Origin: Prinia subflava | Taxonomy: Eukaryota > Chordata > Aves > Passeriformes > Cisticolidae | DNA: 64,000 nucleotides | Assembly (NCBI RefSeq): GCF_021018805.1 | Contig: NC_086254.1 | Coordinates: forward strand, 27,961,300 to 28,025,299 | Direction: 5' to 3' | Shown: positions 24,901-36,900 of the stretch, one piece after another | How the letters are laid out: each line of letters begins with the position of its first letter | How positions within the stretch are numbered: the first letter of the stretch is position 1 | The notes under the pieces: model-generated | Seen by the model: only the letters and a program-made list of their open reading frames with translations | Told to the model about the DNA's origin: nothing | Databases searched by the model: none | Translations under genes and position numbers: made by a program

Positions 24901-27900
24901 CTGGGATTTTTTTAGAGTAATTTTAAAACAGAAAAAGCTGAAAAATATTAGAAATTATGATGGATTAACTCAGATGTGTGATCCAGGTTTAATTGCCAGT
25001 AGAGCTTTTTGTCCAGCTTGATGAAACTCAATCCCAGTTCGAGCACCCTTGGTGTTTGTTCATGACGTGTACAATGGGTCTCCTTGCCTTGTCCTTCCAG
25101 GACTCTCTCACCTTTCCAAGAATTTTTCCCATGTCCTAGGCTTGGAATTGCTGAGTGCTTGAGTTGTGGTGTGTTGTACTTGGGCAATCCTCACCTCTTC
25201 AGAATCTGTTTTCCCTCTTGCCTGGTGCCCAGGGTGCCTGTGTCTGCTCTGAGCGTTGGTTACCTGCACAGCAGAGTGCTGAGGTGTTCAGACACAGGCC
25301 TGGAAGCAAACACTGCTGGCTCCCTTCACAGAGATCTCCCCCTGCTTTTTGTGCTGCTCACCTTCCGCCCCTGTCACAGATTCCCGGAGCCCACCCTCCA
25401 ACCTCTTCATCGACTCCGAGACCCCCAGCAGCCTCCAGGTGCACTGGACCCCTCCTGATGGCCGTGTCCAGCACTACAAAATCACCTTCAGCCCTGTTTC
25501 TGATGCTGCTGCCCAGCAAACTGTGAGTGTCCAGCTCCTCTGCAGGGGACAGGCACTGGGCCAGAGGCTCATGGGGACATGAGGAGCTCTGCTCACTCCA
25601 GTCAGGTTTGTCATTAGGACATCAGGACTCAACCCCAAATCTCTTCTTGCTGATGTGTTGCTTTGTAAATAGAACTGTAAGACCATTTTGTAATTATTTT
25701 TCTCCATCACAGCCACTAATAACAGAGCATTCTCTTCTTCCTGAACTGGGGTGGGGAATTCTTGGAGGCAGAGGGGTGAGGGATAAACCTACTGCCCCTC
25801 TGGCTTAGGGAGGTTAAATATGATCCTTTTAAAACAGAGATTCCCTACTTAAACAGATGGGTTATCCTGTTATAGGACACTTCTGCCGCATTTCCATGGG
25901 GAATATTGGGAACTTTGTATGGGAAAACACTTTTCCTCTGGCCCTTGCTAGTCCAACAGCAGCACACAGCCAAGCTTCCTGGGCAGGAACGCTGCTCTGA
26001 GCCTCACACCCAGGAGTCAGCCCCACCTAACTCAGGGCTGTGACTGAGAGCTGGAATAAGAACCCCAAACTGGGATTTTTTTTCCCTGTTGTAGATCATG
26101 GCTCCTGGCAAAAGCAGCAGTGTGACCCTGCAGTCCCTGCTGCCTGACAGAGCCTACAAGGTGACCATTTCTGCCATCCACTACACGGGAGAGAGCGAGA
26201 GCACCTCTGCCACGGGACGGACAGGTACAGGGATGTGCATGGAGTGTGTGTCAGCCTCCAGGCAGCCTCTGCTGGAACAGCAGTGGCCTCACTTGCCCTG
26301 AGCTCTGCCTGAGGCCAGAGTTTCCTCAGCAATAGAGTATTAACCTCAAAAAGTGAAAATCCTGCCCCAATTTCTCTGCTCCTGCGAGTTACTGACAATT
26401 CTGGGGTGAGAGCAAAGGGCTGGCAGCCCTTTGGTTTTGGAGCCAGGCATCACAATCTTGAATAACAGAGCTCAGGCATGGCCTTGGGTTGGACTAGGGG
26501 AAGTTCAGGTCAGACATAAGAAATATTTCTTCTCAGAAGGAGTGGTTAAACATTGGAAAATGCTCCCTGGGGAAGTGGTAGAGTCACCATCCCTGGAAGT
26601 GTTAAAAGCTGAGCAGATGTGGCAGTTCCTGGGGTGGACGAGTGCATGGGGTGGGTGTTTGGTCAAAGGCTGGACTTGGTGACCTCTGAGGTCTTTTCCA
26701 ACCCAATGATTCTGTGATTGCTCTCTCTTTCAGCTCCGGTGCTGTCTAAATTCCCTTCCATCCGAGGATTCATCCCACCTAAAGCAGAGGGTAAATCATC
26801 TCCAAAGTCCTGCTTTGCTGTTGTTTGGGATTCAGGAGCAGACAGCACAGTGTGGGATCCGCAGAGCAGCACGAGGGGTCCGTCAGCTCTTGACAGATGC
26901 CCCTGGGGACAACCCAAGGACAACCAGAAACCACAGAACTTCTGAACAGCAGGCTCACTAAAGAGACCAGCAGCATTTGAGAGCATTTCTGCACAACTTG
27001 ACTAAAATGTAGTGCAGGGAAGTGTGACATGTTTTAAATTAAAATTCCCTGTAAAGTCCCTTATTAAATTTAATGAGCATATGCTCTCATAGCTGATAGA
27101 AAGCAAACTATGAAATGGATTAGTGAGAAATGTTGAATTAATGGGGTTATAAAAAAGTTTTTAATAAGTAAATATTAGAATGTAGATATTGTGGCAGTGC
27201 TGGCTTTCCCTGACTATTTGAAATTATTCCAAGCAAAATTTCAGTTTTAAAATTTATTGAGTGAAGTCGAGATTGAAGAATCAGGCAGCTGAGATGAAAA
27301 AATTTAGTTTATAGCCAGCAAAGGACATACCAGATTAAGTTTTCAAGTGGTTTATTGAGGTGTTCAGATCACAGTGGAAAAGTCCTGTGAACTTTCAAGC
27401 AGAAAACAATCCTCTCTAAAGGATGATGAGTCACCTTGTAGAATTTAATATAGATGTTTGGCTATGATAACTGAAAAGACAATGGAAGAAATACTTAGTT
27501 CTTTATGTTCTATAAAGTGCCTTTTTTTGAAGAAGGAGAGACAATATGTAACAATGCTGGGAAAACAGTTGGATGTGCAATAAAAGACTCCAATATTGAC
27601 ATACAACCAAATTATTGAGAGAAATGGTCTGACATTGCAAGAGTGAATGTTTATTGAATAGTGAATAACTGCACTGGGCTGGGATTTGGAGAGAAAAACA
27701 AAAAGCAAAGACAATAACAAGACAGCAGGAATCTTAGGCTGGAAAGTCTGGGGAAAAATCTTCAAAGCAGAAGTGAAAGTGCCAGTGTCAGAGATGCTTG
27801 CCCTGACTCTGAGAGGCTTCACCCAAGCTGAGCATTGCCTGATCAAAGAGCTGGGAGCAATCCCAGGGCTGCCAGCTGGCAAGGAGGGGAGAATTGCCAG

Positions 27901-30900
27901 GGAGGAAAGCAAGAGGGACTCTGGGGCCTGGGCAAGGGTCAGAATGAGCTCACTGAGTCCCAGACAAGAAAGTCAGATACCTGGGAAATGGACAAGCTTA
28001 CTGCCTGCTTTGGGATCACTTCTTTTTTGTTTTTCATTCATCATGCTTCAGTTCCGAGAGAGCTGGAGAGGGACTTTGCACAAGGGTGTGGAATGATAGA
28101 ACAAGGGGGGATGGCTCCAAACTGGCACAGAGCAGGCTTGGATTAGATGTTAGGAAGGAATTCTTCCCTGTGAGGTGGTGAGGCTCTGGCACAGAATGCC
28201 CAGAGAAGCTGTGGCTGCCCCATCCCTGGAAGTGTCCAAAGCCAGGTTGGATGGAGCTTGGAGCAGCTTGGGATAGTGGAAGGTGTCCCTGCCCATGGCA
28301 GGGGGTGGAACAGGATGAGCTTTAAGGTCCCTTCCAACCCAAAGCACTCTCTAAGATTTACAAAAGTTGGTTTCTGGAAGGAGAAGGGAAAGAGCAGTGT
28401 ATAGGCTGAAGATCCAGCATGCAAAGCTCAGCATTGCAAGGCTCAAGTTTCAGAAACTGATTTTTTAATGGGTGTCCATAGATACCTTCAGTAGTTTCAT
28501 ACCCAGTTCTACAGGAATCATGGCATATAAAAAAATTAAGCACCAGTTAGAACAAAGGAGGTCACAGAACCTTGTAAGTCTTTGTGGTTTAAATCCTGGC
28601 TTTAGTGGTCCCATGGCCACGAGAAATGGCATTGAAACTCCTACAGGCTTAGGAATCTCAGGACTTTTGGGGTGAGTAAGTCACCTCCTTTAAATGTTTT
28701 ACACATTTTATAAAAGTCAGGCTGCTGATGAGGTAGGAAATGGCATTGATGCAAGAATATCAAGGCTATGCTGAAGGCTCAGTACAATCATCTCTTAGAT
28801 TCTATTATCCTGATGACCTAGAAAGCCCTTGTGAAACAGCCCAGGCTGCCAAGTACTCTTGATTTTCAGGGACATTTCTCATTTTGCGTCAAGCATTCCC
28901 TTTGTCCCAGCTCCATCTTTATCCATGTTTATACCCAATCCATGGCCTGGGGTTTACATGGCAGCAGGTGATTGAAAGTAGCATTTATGAGCTGTTTTCT
29001 AAAAAATTCCTTTACCTGAGCCTTTAAACAGAGTGCTGATAGTCCTGGTGCCTCAGGTTCCAGCTTCACATCCCTGTCTCTTCTCTGGTCTTGCTTTTTG
29101 TCCTGTGGCATTTCAGAGGATTCATCAAGAGGATTTCTGAAAGACAAACTGCAAAACTTCTCAAAACTCTCTATGTTTTTTGAAAGAAATCAAAAGCCAG
29201 ACATTCAAGCTGAGATGCATCTTTTTTGCTGTGTGTGTTTTTAATTAGAGGTACAAAATTTGAAACTGCATATATCTTTATTTTACCACACTACTAAGGC
29301 ACTATTAAAAGAACAAAAAAATGTTTTGATGTCTGTTTTTTAAAAAAAACTTGCCAAAAACGATGCTCTCTTGTATTTCATATCATCAGGTGCCAGGTGA
29401 GTTAGTCAAAAGAAAGTGATCATGGACATCTTTGATGATGAAAGACATTCTTTTTATTTTGGTGATAGGCAAGCCAGGAAACAACTTTTATGTTTGCATA
29501 AACATCAGTTCTCTCTCCATATTAAAGTCCAAGCTCTGAATGAAGCTGCAGGATATTCTAAGTTTTGCTGGTTTTCCTTTTCTCTGTCAAAAGGAACTGT
29601 GTTCATTTTGCTTCCATAATCCCCTGCTGTCTTTTTCCCCTCTAACAGTTTTCCCCTTTTATTCTGTCCTCACAGCCTGCCCCACCATCACCTCCACGGA
29701 AGGTTCCATAAGAGGTACAGTAGCAGACCCAAGCCCTGGTGCTGCTGGGGTTTGACTGAAAACACTGCCTGGTCTTGATCTGGAGACCTATGCAAGAGCT
29801 GAGTGTGGGGAAAAATGTCCCGAGGAAAAGGGGAGAAGTGTGAGAACCAAAACTGGAACACATCTTTTGTCAGGTAGAAGAATATTTTGCAGCCCCTGAA
29901 CTGTTCTGCTCTGCTGCTCCACCGGCTCGTGCTCTCGGCTGTTAGTGCTTGACACCAGGATTTTCACCAGCCTTGAGGAGGTGAAGATTCAAGCAGCCCC
30001 TGAATTTCAAGGAGATTTGAATTCCCAGCTCCCAAAGGCTCCTCAGACTGTCAAACTCCAAACTCTCACTCTGTCCCCGGGATCTCCTGTGCTCCCTCCA
30101 GGGCTCTCTGTGCCCGAGGAGCTCTCTGCAGTCGGGCTGCAGGATTTTGCTGGGGCAGGAATTTCCCCTTCCTCCTGTCTGTGCCACGAGAGCTGTGTGT
30201 GCTGTTGGGTTTGCTGCAGGTGTTTCTTACAGAGCAAGCAGTGAGTTCTGCTTAGGAAGGGGCATCACCTCCTTCCCAGAGAGGTCTGAGATACAGGTGA
30301 GGCTGCAGCTCTCAGCTCTGGTTCCTCCGTGCCTGAGTCACTCCATCCTTGCCCACAGCCAAGTTGGATGTGGCCCTCAGCAAACTGATCTTGCAGGTGA
30401 CATCCCTGTCCTTGGAACTGGATGATCTTTAAGGTCCTTTCCAGCTCAAACTGTTCTATGATTCCATGATTCTGATAATAATGGGATTATATTTTACATT
30501 TTTAATTGTGACTCAAGACTTCTCCTCCTGTGCATTTTAAAGGAAGTCTCAGTGTCAGAAGCTCCATATCAGAGATAAATGGCCCTCAAGTGGGTCATTT
30601 ATTTTGTCAAACTCCCTTGTACTGCTGGGATATGAAAAAAAAAATAAACAAAAGCATCCAACACGAATAAAAACTCAAGTCAAAAGCCTGCAGAAGATTG
30701 TGAATGGTGAAGGGGTGAGGGAATCCAGACTGAAAGCACCACACTGAAATGAAGCTCTTTCATTAGCTCAAGGAGGAACCATCTCCTTCATCCTAGTCTG
30801 CTGCAAACTCAGATAAACAGAATCCAAATGGTGAGATCTTGTCTTACTGAACAGAAAACTGCAATGAAAATGACTTGGAGCTTTAATGATGAGCTGAGGG

Positions 30901-33900
30901 AGAGAGATGAAGCTGCATGAGATGTCAGAGGTGTCAGAGGAGAATGTCTGTAGCCCACACAAGGCAGGTCAGCCCTGGGTGTCTCCTGAAAATGGAGAGA
31001 AATGGAAAAGTTTGTATTTTAAAGTTTTTTTCCCATTTTTTTCTGGCTCTTACACATAAGGCATTTCAGAGTAGAAATCATTTTCTCTCCCTGCTGGCAA
31101 TTACTGGACTGATTCCATGCCTTTTGAAGATAATACTTTGAGTGTAGTTGAAAGGAAGAAATCGTTGCAGTAACATCTTTTTCATTCGGGTTTTTTTTCA
31201 TTCTGAAGATTTGAAAACACAATTGTGAAAGTCCCTATCTTTTGTCCACTCTCCTCCAAGAGGAAGAAATTACCAAAAAATGTGCCCACAGTCTTATTTT
31301 CCTTGGCTGCCATTTGAGGGGTGCACTCAAGCTGATGTTGTGTCATTATAAGGGCATTTTCTCCTGTTGCTAATTCAACCTCCTCTTCACACGCTTCTTT
31401 TGCACTCCTGCCTAACCACTGATTTCTCTGTTTTCCTTTCTTCCAGGGTTCGATATGATGGAAGTTTTTGGCTTGGTAGAGAAGGAATATTCCTCCATTA
31501 AGGGCGTAGCTATGGAGCCCTTTGTATTCAGTGGCTCCCGCACCTTCACCCTGTTCAGGGACATCCAGCTCACCCTGAGGACCAGGTGGGAGCAGAGCTC
31601 TGGCTGTTGCCATCCTCATCCTCAGTCCCATGCCATGTGCACGGCAAAGGAAGGTCGTGTTGGGGAGGAATGGTGCAGCTCCTCTGGCAACCTCCAAATG
31701 AAATGATAAATACAATGAGCTAAATCAAACCATTGGTAGATTGAAAAAAATAGCCAGAGGGTTTTTAGTTAATGTGTTAATAAATAAATCCTTGGCTTTC
31801 CTCGAGATGAGTTGTCATGTAGAAATTAAGGGGACACAATAGTATTTATTATACATTTGTACAGCCAAACATTTTCACTGTTTTTTGTTTCTGCAAAATC
31901 CCTTTTTCCCAGTTTTTTTAGTTGCTGTGATGGACATGAGTGTCAAGTCACGTATGGACACTGCACCAGTCTTTAGGCATTCTGTCCACAGCCACCTGCA
32001 CTTCAGGGATGGCAGTTTGGGGTCACATTTTCATCTTCAATCCCTTCTCCCAAATAGCTGTGGTTTGGAGAGAGATCTTTGCTTTAGAAAATATCACTCA
32101 TAGCTGCTCTCTGCAGCTGGGCTGCATTGATGAGAGGGGATAACCACTGGCTCTGGTTGTGGCTTGACCCCATTCCGTTGCATATGAAGCTTCTCCACAG
32201 GGTCCCAGGAAAGCCAGGCAGCTCCCGTGACCTCATTCCTTTTTTATGATTATGAATCAGGAGTGATCTGACTCCTGACATTCATTGCTACTTGGTTTAA
32301 AGCCTAATTACTGAGCCACTGACTCCGCTTAATCTTAGTTAAAGAAGCAAAGCTTCTTAGAGTAAACAGAGTGGGGGAGATTCAGAGAACCCTTTGGTCT
32401 AAATACTCGGGAAATGAGGGGCAAATCCTTTTGTTCAGCTCTTAGAGATGTCTTTCCAAGGACACCACCCCTTCAGAAACTGAGAGAGAAAGAAAAAACT
32501 TGTATTATTTATGAATCAGTCCTGAAAAGATGCCGGATGGGTTGTGTTTATGCCATGCCAATGTGTCCTGTTTCAGATTACAGGCATGTTTCAGGCAAAA
32601 CCAATTTGACCTTCCCTAATTGCTTTGTATCCTCTCACTGCTGCTGAGCCTAAACCCTGCAGCTGGGAGGTGGGGACCCAGAGGAGGCTTTTCTGTGGGC
32701 TCAGTGCTGATCCCTGAAGGGCATTTACACTGATTTAGGATAATAGAATCATTTAGGTTGGAAGAATCACAGAGTCCAACCATTACCCTAATGCTGCCAG
32801 GTCTGCCACTAAAGCATGTCCCTAAGCCAAGAGTTTTGTGCCAAGGTTTAAAGATTTACCCCATGATATATGGCAACCATTCCTCCTTCTTGAAGAGGAG
32901 ACCTGGGGGAGTGCTTTGGAAGCTGGCAGGGATGTTTTGCAAGCCTCCACTGAGCTCTCACCTCCAAAGCACTGAGGCTGCACTCGCTGTGGCTTGGCAT
33001 TCCTGAGGCAGCTCTGGCAGTGATGGATTGGCACCAGCTGCTCCACCTGAGCATCCCCAGGCACGAGGAGAAGGCCCACGAGTGCTCACCACTCACCACA
33101 AACCTCAGCAGCCCCAGGCTCTTTCTGGACAGATCACCATCAGCTCCTGGGAGCAAAGCCTTCCCAGGCTCTCCTGCCCTGGGATGAGGCCTCAGGATGT
33201 TGCCTGGTGATTTAAACCCCTGATGTCCCCTCCCTTTGTGTCGTTCCAGTGACATCCACCTGTTTGCCATCCCACCCGAGCACACCATCCTCATCCTCCT
33301 GCGCCTCCTGCCCGACACCCCCAAGGAGCCCTTTGCCGTGTGGCAGGTGACAGACGAGGACTTCCAGCCCCTCCTGGGTGTCAACCTTGACCGTAAGGTT
33401 CCTTGCCAAATACGTTAATTTGGGGTGTTTTTCCACACACCCTTGCAAGCCACAGAACTCTCTTGGAATGTTTTAATGGCTCCCTTGCTCAGCAGCAGCT
33501 TCTCGGGAAGCTCTGTCGTGGCTGCCAACCTCACATTTAAACACTGCCCAGTGTGATTGAAAGACCTGTTTTCATTTTGATTCTACTTGTAGGATATTCC
33601 TGATTTTTACATATTTTTTCCATTGTTTAGAGGCACTTCTTAATAACATAGGAAATCTTCCACCATGTTTAAGCCCAATTATTTACGATTGTATATATGT
33701 GTGAAATCACTTTCTAAGCTGTTATTTGTCCTATTTTCCCTGCAGCCAGTAAGAAATCCTTGACTTATTTCAATCATGACTACAAGGCTGATTTACAGGA
33801 AGTCTCCTTTGACGAGCAGGAAGTGAAGAAGATATTCTATGGGAGCTTTCACAAGGTCCTTATCAAGAGAGGGAGAAAAGTGGCTCATGATCTCACTCTG

Positions 33901-36900
33901 GTCAGGGAGTATTGCTCAAACTGAGGAGTGACCACCCAAATGCTTTGCATCCTGATTGCCAGAGAAGTGGCCAACCTCTTTGATATGCTGAAATTCATAA
34001 TTGTAAAGAATTTAGGTGGATCTCATGATCAAAATATGATTTCCACATATCGATTGTTCCCTTTTTCCCCAGATTCCAAAAACTGGTTTTCTAGGTCTTT
34101 ATAATCACGAAAAAGTGAAAAAAAAAGATATAGATATAGATATGATATAGATGATATAGATGATATAGATGATATAGATGATATAGATGATATAGATGAT
34201 ATAGATGATATAGATGATATAGATGATATAGATGATATAGATGATATAGATGATATAGATGTAGACGTAGACAGAGACAGAGACAGATAAATATATTTTT
34301 TAGAATTTAGAATTTTGGTAACCATTTAATTCTGGATGAGAGGAAAAGAGAATCCAGCCTTATGAGAAAGCCACTTCATCATTGATAGGGTGGGGTTTTT
34401 GGCTATTTATGTCCTCATAGCAAGGGGATTGCACCCAGATGAGGAACGAGCTCTTTCCATGGGTACCTGTGGGCAGGTTCATTACTCAGCTCCAGAAAGG
34501 AGAGGTGAGGGGGTCAGCAGAGGAAAGCACAAACTAAAACTTACTCCTGAGCCCCCTCCACCCATTCACTCATTAAGAACACCCCACCCGTGCCAGCAGC
34601 GTGCTGGGGATGGGATGGAAGGTGCTCCTGTCAGTAGGAGACCCCCTCATCCCAACACGGCTCTTTCCTCTTGCTGCCCAGGTGCACGTGGCTGTGAGCC
34701 ACTTCAAGGTCAAGCTCTACGTGGACTGCAAGAAGATAGCAGAGAAACCCATCCACACCCTGGGCAGCGTCTCCACCGCCGGCTTCGTCATGCTGGGAAA
34801 AGTGACCCGCACCAGGGGGCCCCGGAGCGGCTCCGTGCCCGTGAGTGCCAGGACCTGCTGCTGGGGCTGGCTGGGCTGGGCACACAGCACGAGGGTGGCA
34901 GCCCCTGGTCTGAACCCTCCAGCACCGCTCTGATGCACAGCTGTGTCCTGATCCTGCTGATCCCTGAGGGTTTAATGAGCTCTCCCAGCACCAGGAGAGC
35001 GTTTTGGTCCCTCCTGCCTTGGTGTGGGGACTGTGATGGGGGTGGCAGCAGGAGTTTGTCCCAGAGAAGCTTTCTGCTGGCTGCATCCCCCAGGCTGGGC
35101 AAGCACAGCTCCTGCACTGAGATGCTGAAGCACACAGGAGGGTTTGGGAATTGCTTCTGCAAGGAAACTTGGGACCCTCAGTTTAAGAAGGACATTGAGG
35201 CACTTGAGCGCATCCAGAGGAGGACAATGAGGCTGGTGAGGGCTTGGAACACAAACCTTATGAGGAATGGCTGAGGGAGCTGGGGTTGTTTAGCCTGGAG
35301 AAAAGGAGACTCAGGGGTGACCTTATCACTCTCTACAACTCCCTGCAAGGTGGCTGTATCAGGTGGGGCTTGGTCTCTTTCTCCAGGCAACAACTGACAG
35401 AATGAGAGGACACAATCTCAAGCTGCATTGAGGGAAGTATAAGTTGGATATTAGAAAGAAGTTTTTCACAGAGAGATTGATAATGTACTGGAATGGCCTG
35501 CCATTCCCCCTGCCAGTGGGGAGGTGGTGGAGTTGCCGTCTCTGGATGTGTTTAAAAAAGACTGGATGTGGCACTCAGTGCTGTGGGTTAGTTGGGTTGG
35601 ACTCGATGATCTTGAAGGTCTCTTCCAACCCAGTGATTCTGTGAATTCTATGAGCCCACATGGAGTGATGTCAGGAAATGCTGGTGGCTAAAGGCAGCAG
35701 AGCTGGGTGTGCTTCAATCTCCAGTGTCTTTGGATTTGTCTATCTGAATGCAAATGAGGGGAAAATAATCTCCAGTGAAGAGGCTCTTTATCAGCAGCTC
35801 CTTGGAAAAAAAATCCAACCTAACAGTGAGTGCTGGCCTGTGGGTGTGCCCTCACTGCATCACACAGCTCTGCAGGGAGCTGTGCCCTGCAAGGGACAGG
35901 AAAAGGGGACGTGTGGACTCGGTGTCCTGGCCTGTGCACAGTCCTCAGGGCAAGAACATCCTTCTTCTGCCTGTCTGTTCCATTCTCACTCCCCAAAGCA
36001 GGAGTGTTAATTATGGGCACAATCAATGGCAAGTTCATCACTCACCAGGTTCTAGTGGGGCTGTAGGAAATCACTCATCACTGATGTGAAGATCTTACTC
36101 CTTGGCTCTGCTTTTAGACGTTCAGGGAAAATGGCTCATCAGGTGATTTATAACTCCCTTTGCCTCCAAACAGCACTGCAAAAACACTTCGTCCCACATG
36201 CATCCCCACTTACAAACTGAGAGGCAGAGGTCTGGGATACACCAGGACAAAAGTGGATTGCCTGTAAAAAATGGGGTCTGCTGTGTAACAAACCAGGGGA
36301 CAGTGTTCAATCAGTATTTACTTGTTTACTCAATAAATTCTCTGGCAATTGGATCACAAGCCTGTGGCCATCAAGGCAGGAATCTGTGCTTCCCTTGTCC
36401 CTCCCAAATTCTCTCTGCTAGCAGCTTAGCTAGACAGGTCTGGCCAAATAATGAACAGCCTTGTGCCATCCCTATTCCCACTGCTCTTCAAGCACAGCAA
36501 CGTTTCACATCTTCCACAGCTCTGCTGCCCTTGAGAAGACAGAGTGCCTCATTATTGGTTATCATGGAGCCTTATTTAATTTAAGAAATCTTTAAATGCC
36601 ACTTGATCTGCGGGGCTCATTTGTATCCGTGTGCTGCCTGTCACCCTCCCTGGGCTGTACAGCTCGCTCCTTGTTAAATGCATGGAGTGAAAGAAAAAAA
36701 AAGAAACAAAAGATGAGAAATGGTGTCAAGGCAAGAAAAATTAATCTCTGCCTCATTATTGTGTTTGGCTTTGTGCAGTGTGTGCTTTTTTGTTAATCAG
36801 AATGGCAAGATGCTGCTTTTGTGAGGCTGGTTGGGGAGGGGATCACATCTGCCCTGGGAAATGCTGCTGCCACATTTACCCTTCTCCCCATGCCCCCAAG

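Noticed and set aside
20426..25379. Possible missing FN3 exons in the largest intron
   Set aside because: Exons 17 and 18 join in phase and six FN3 domains is the expected number for collagen XX; no FN3 core motif was seen in the intron.
34029..34325. Ser/Ile repeat protein on the - strand
   Set aside because: Translation of the 9-bp microsatellite.
34390..35274. 294-codon open frame on the + strand
   Set aside because: It runs in the wrong frame through exon 25 and into a CR1 fragment; the true exon frame is the FACIT domain in another frame.
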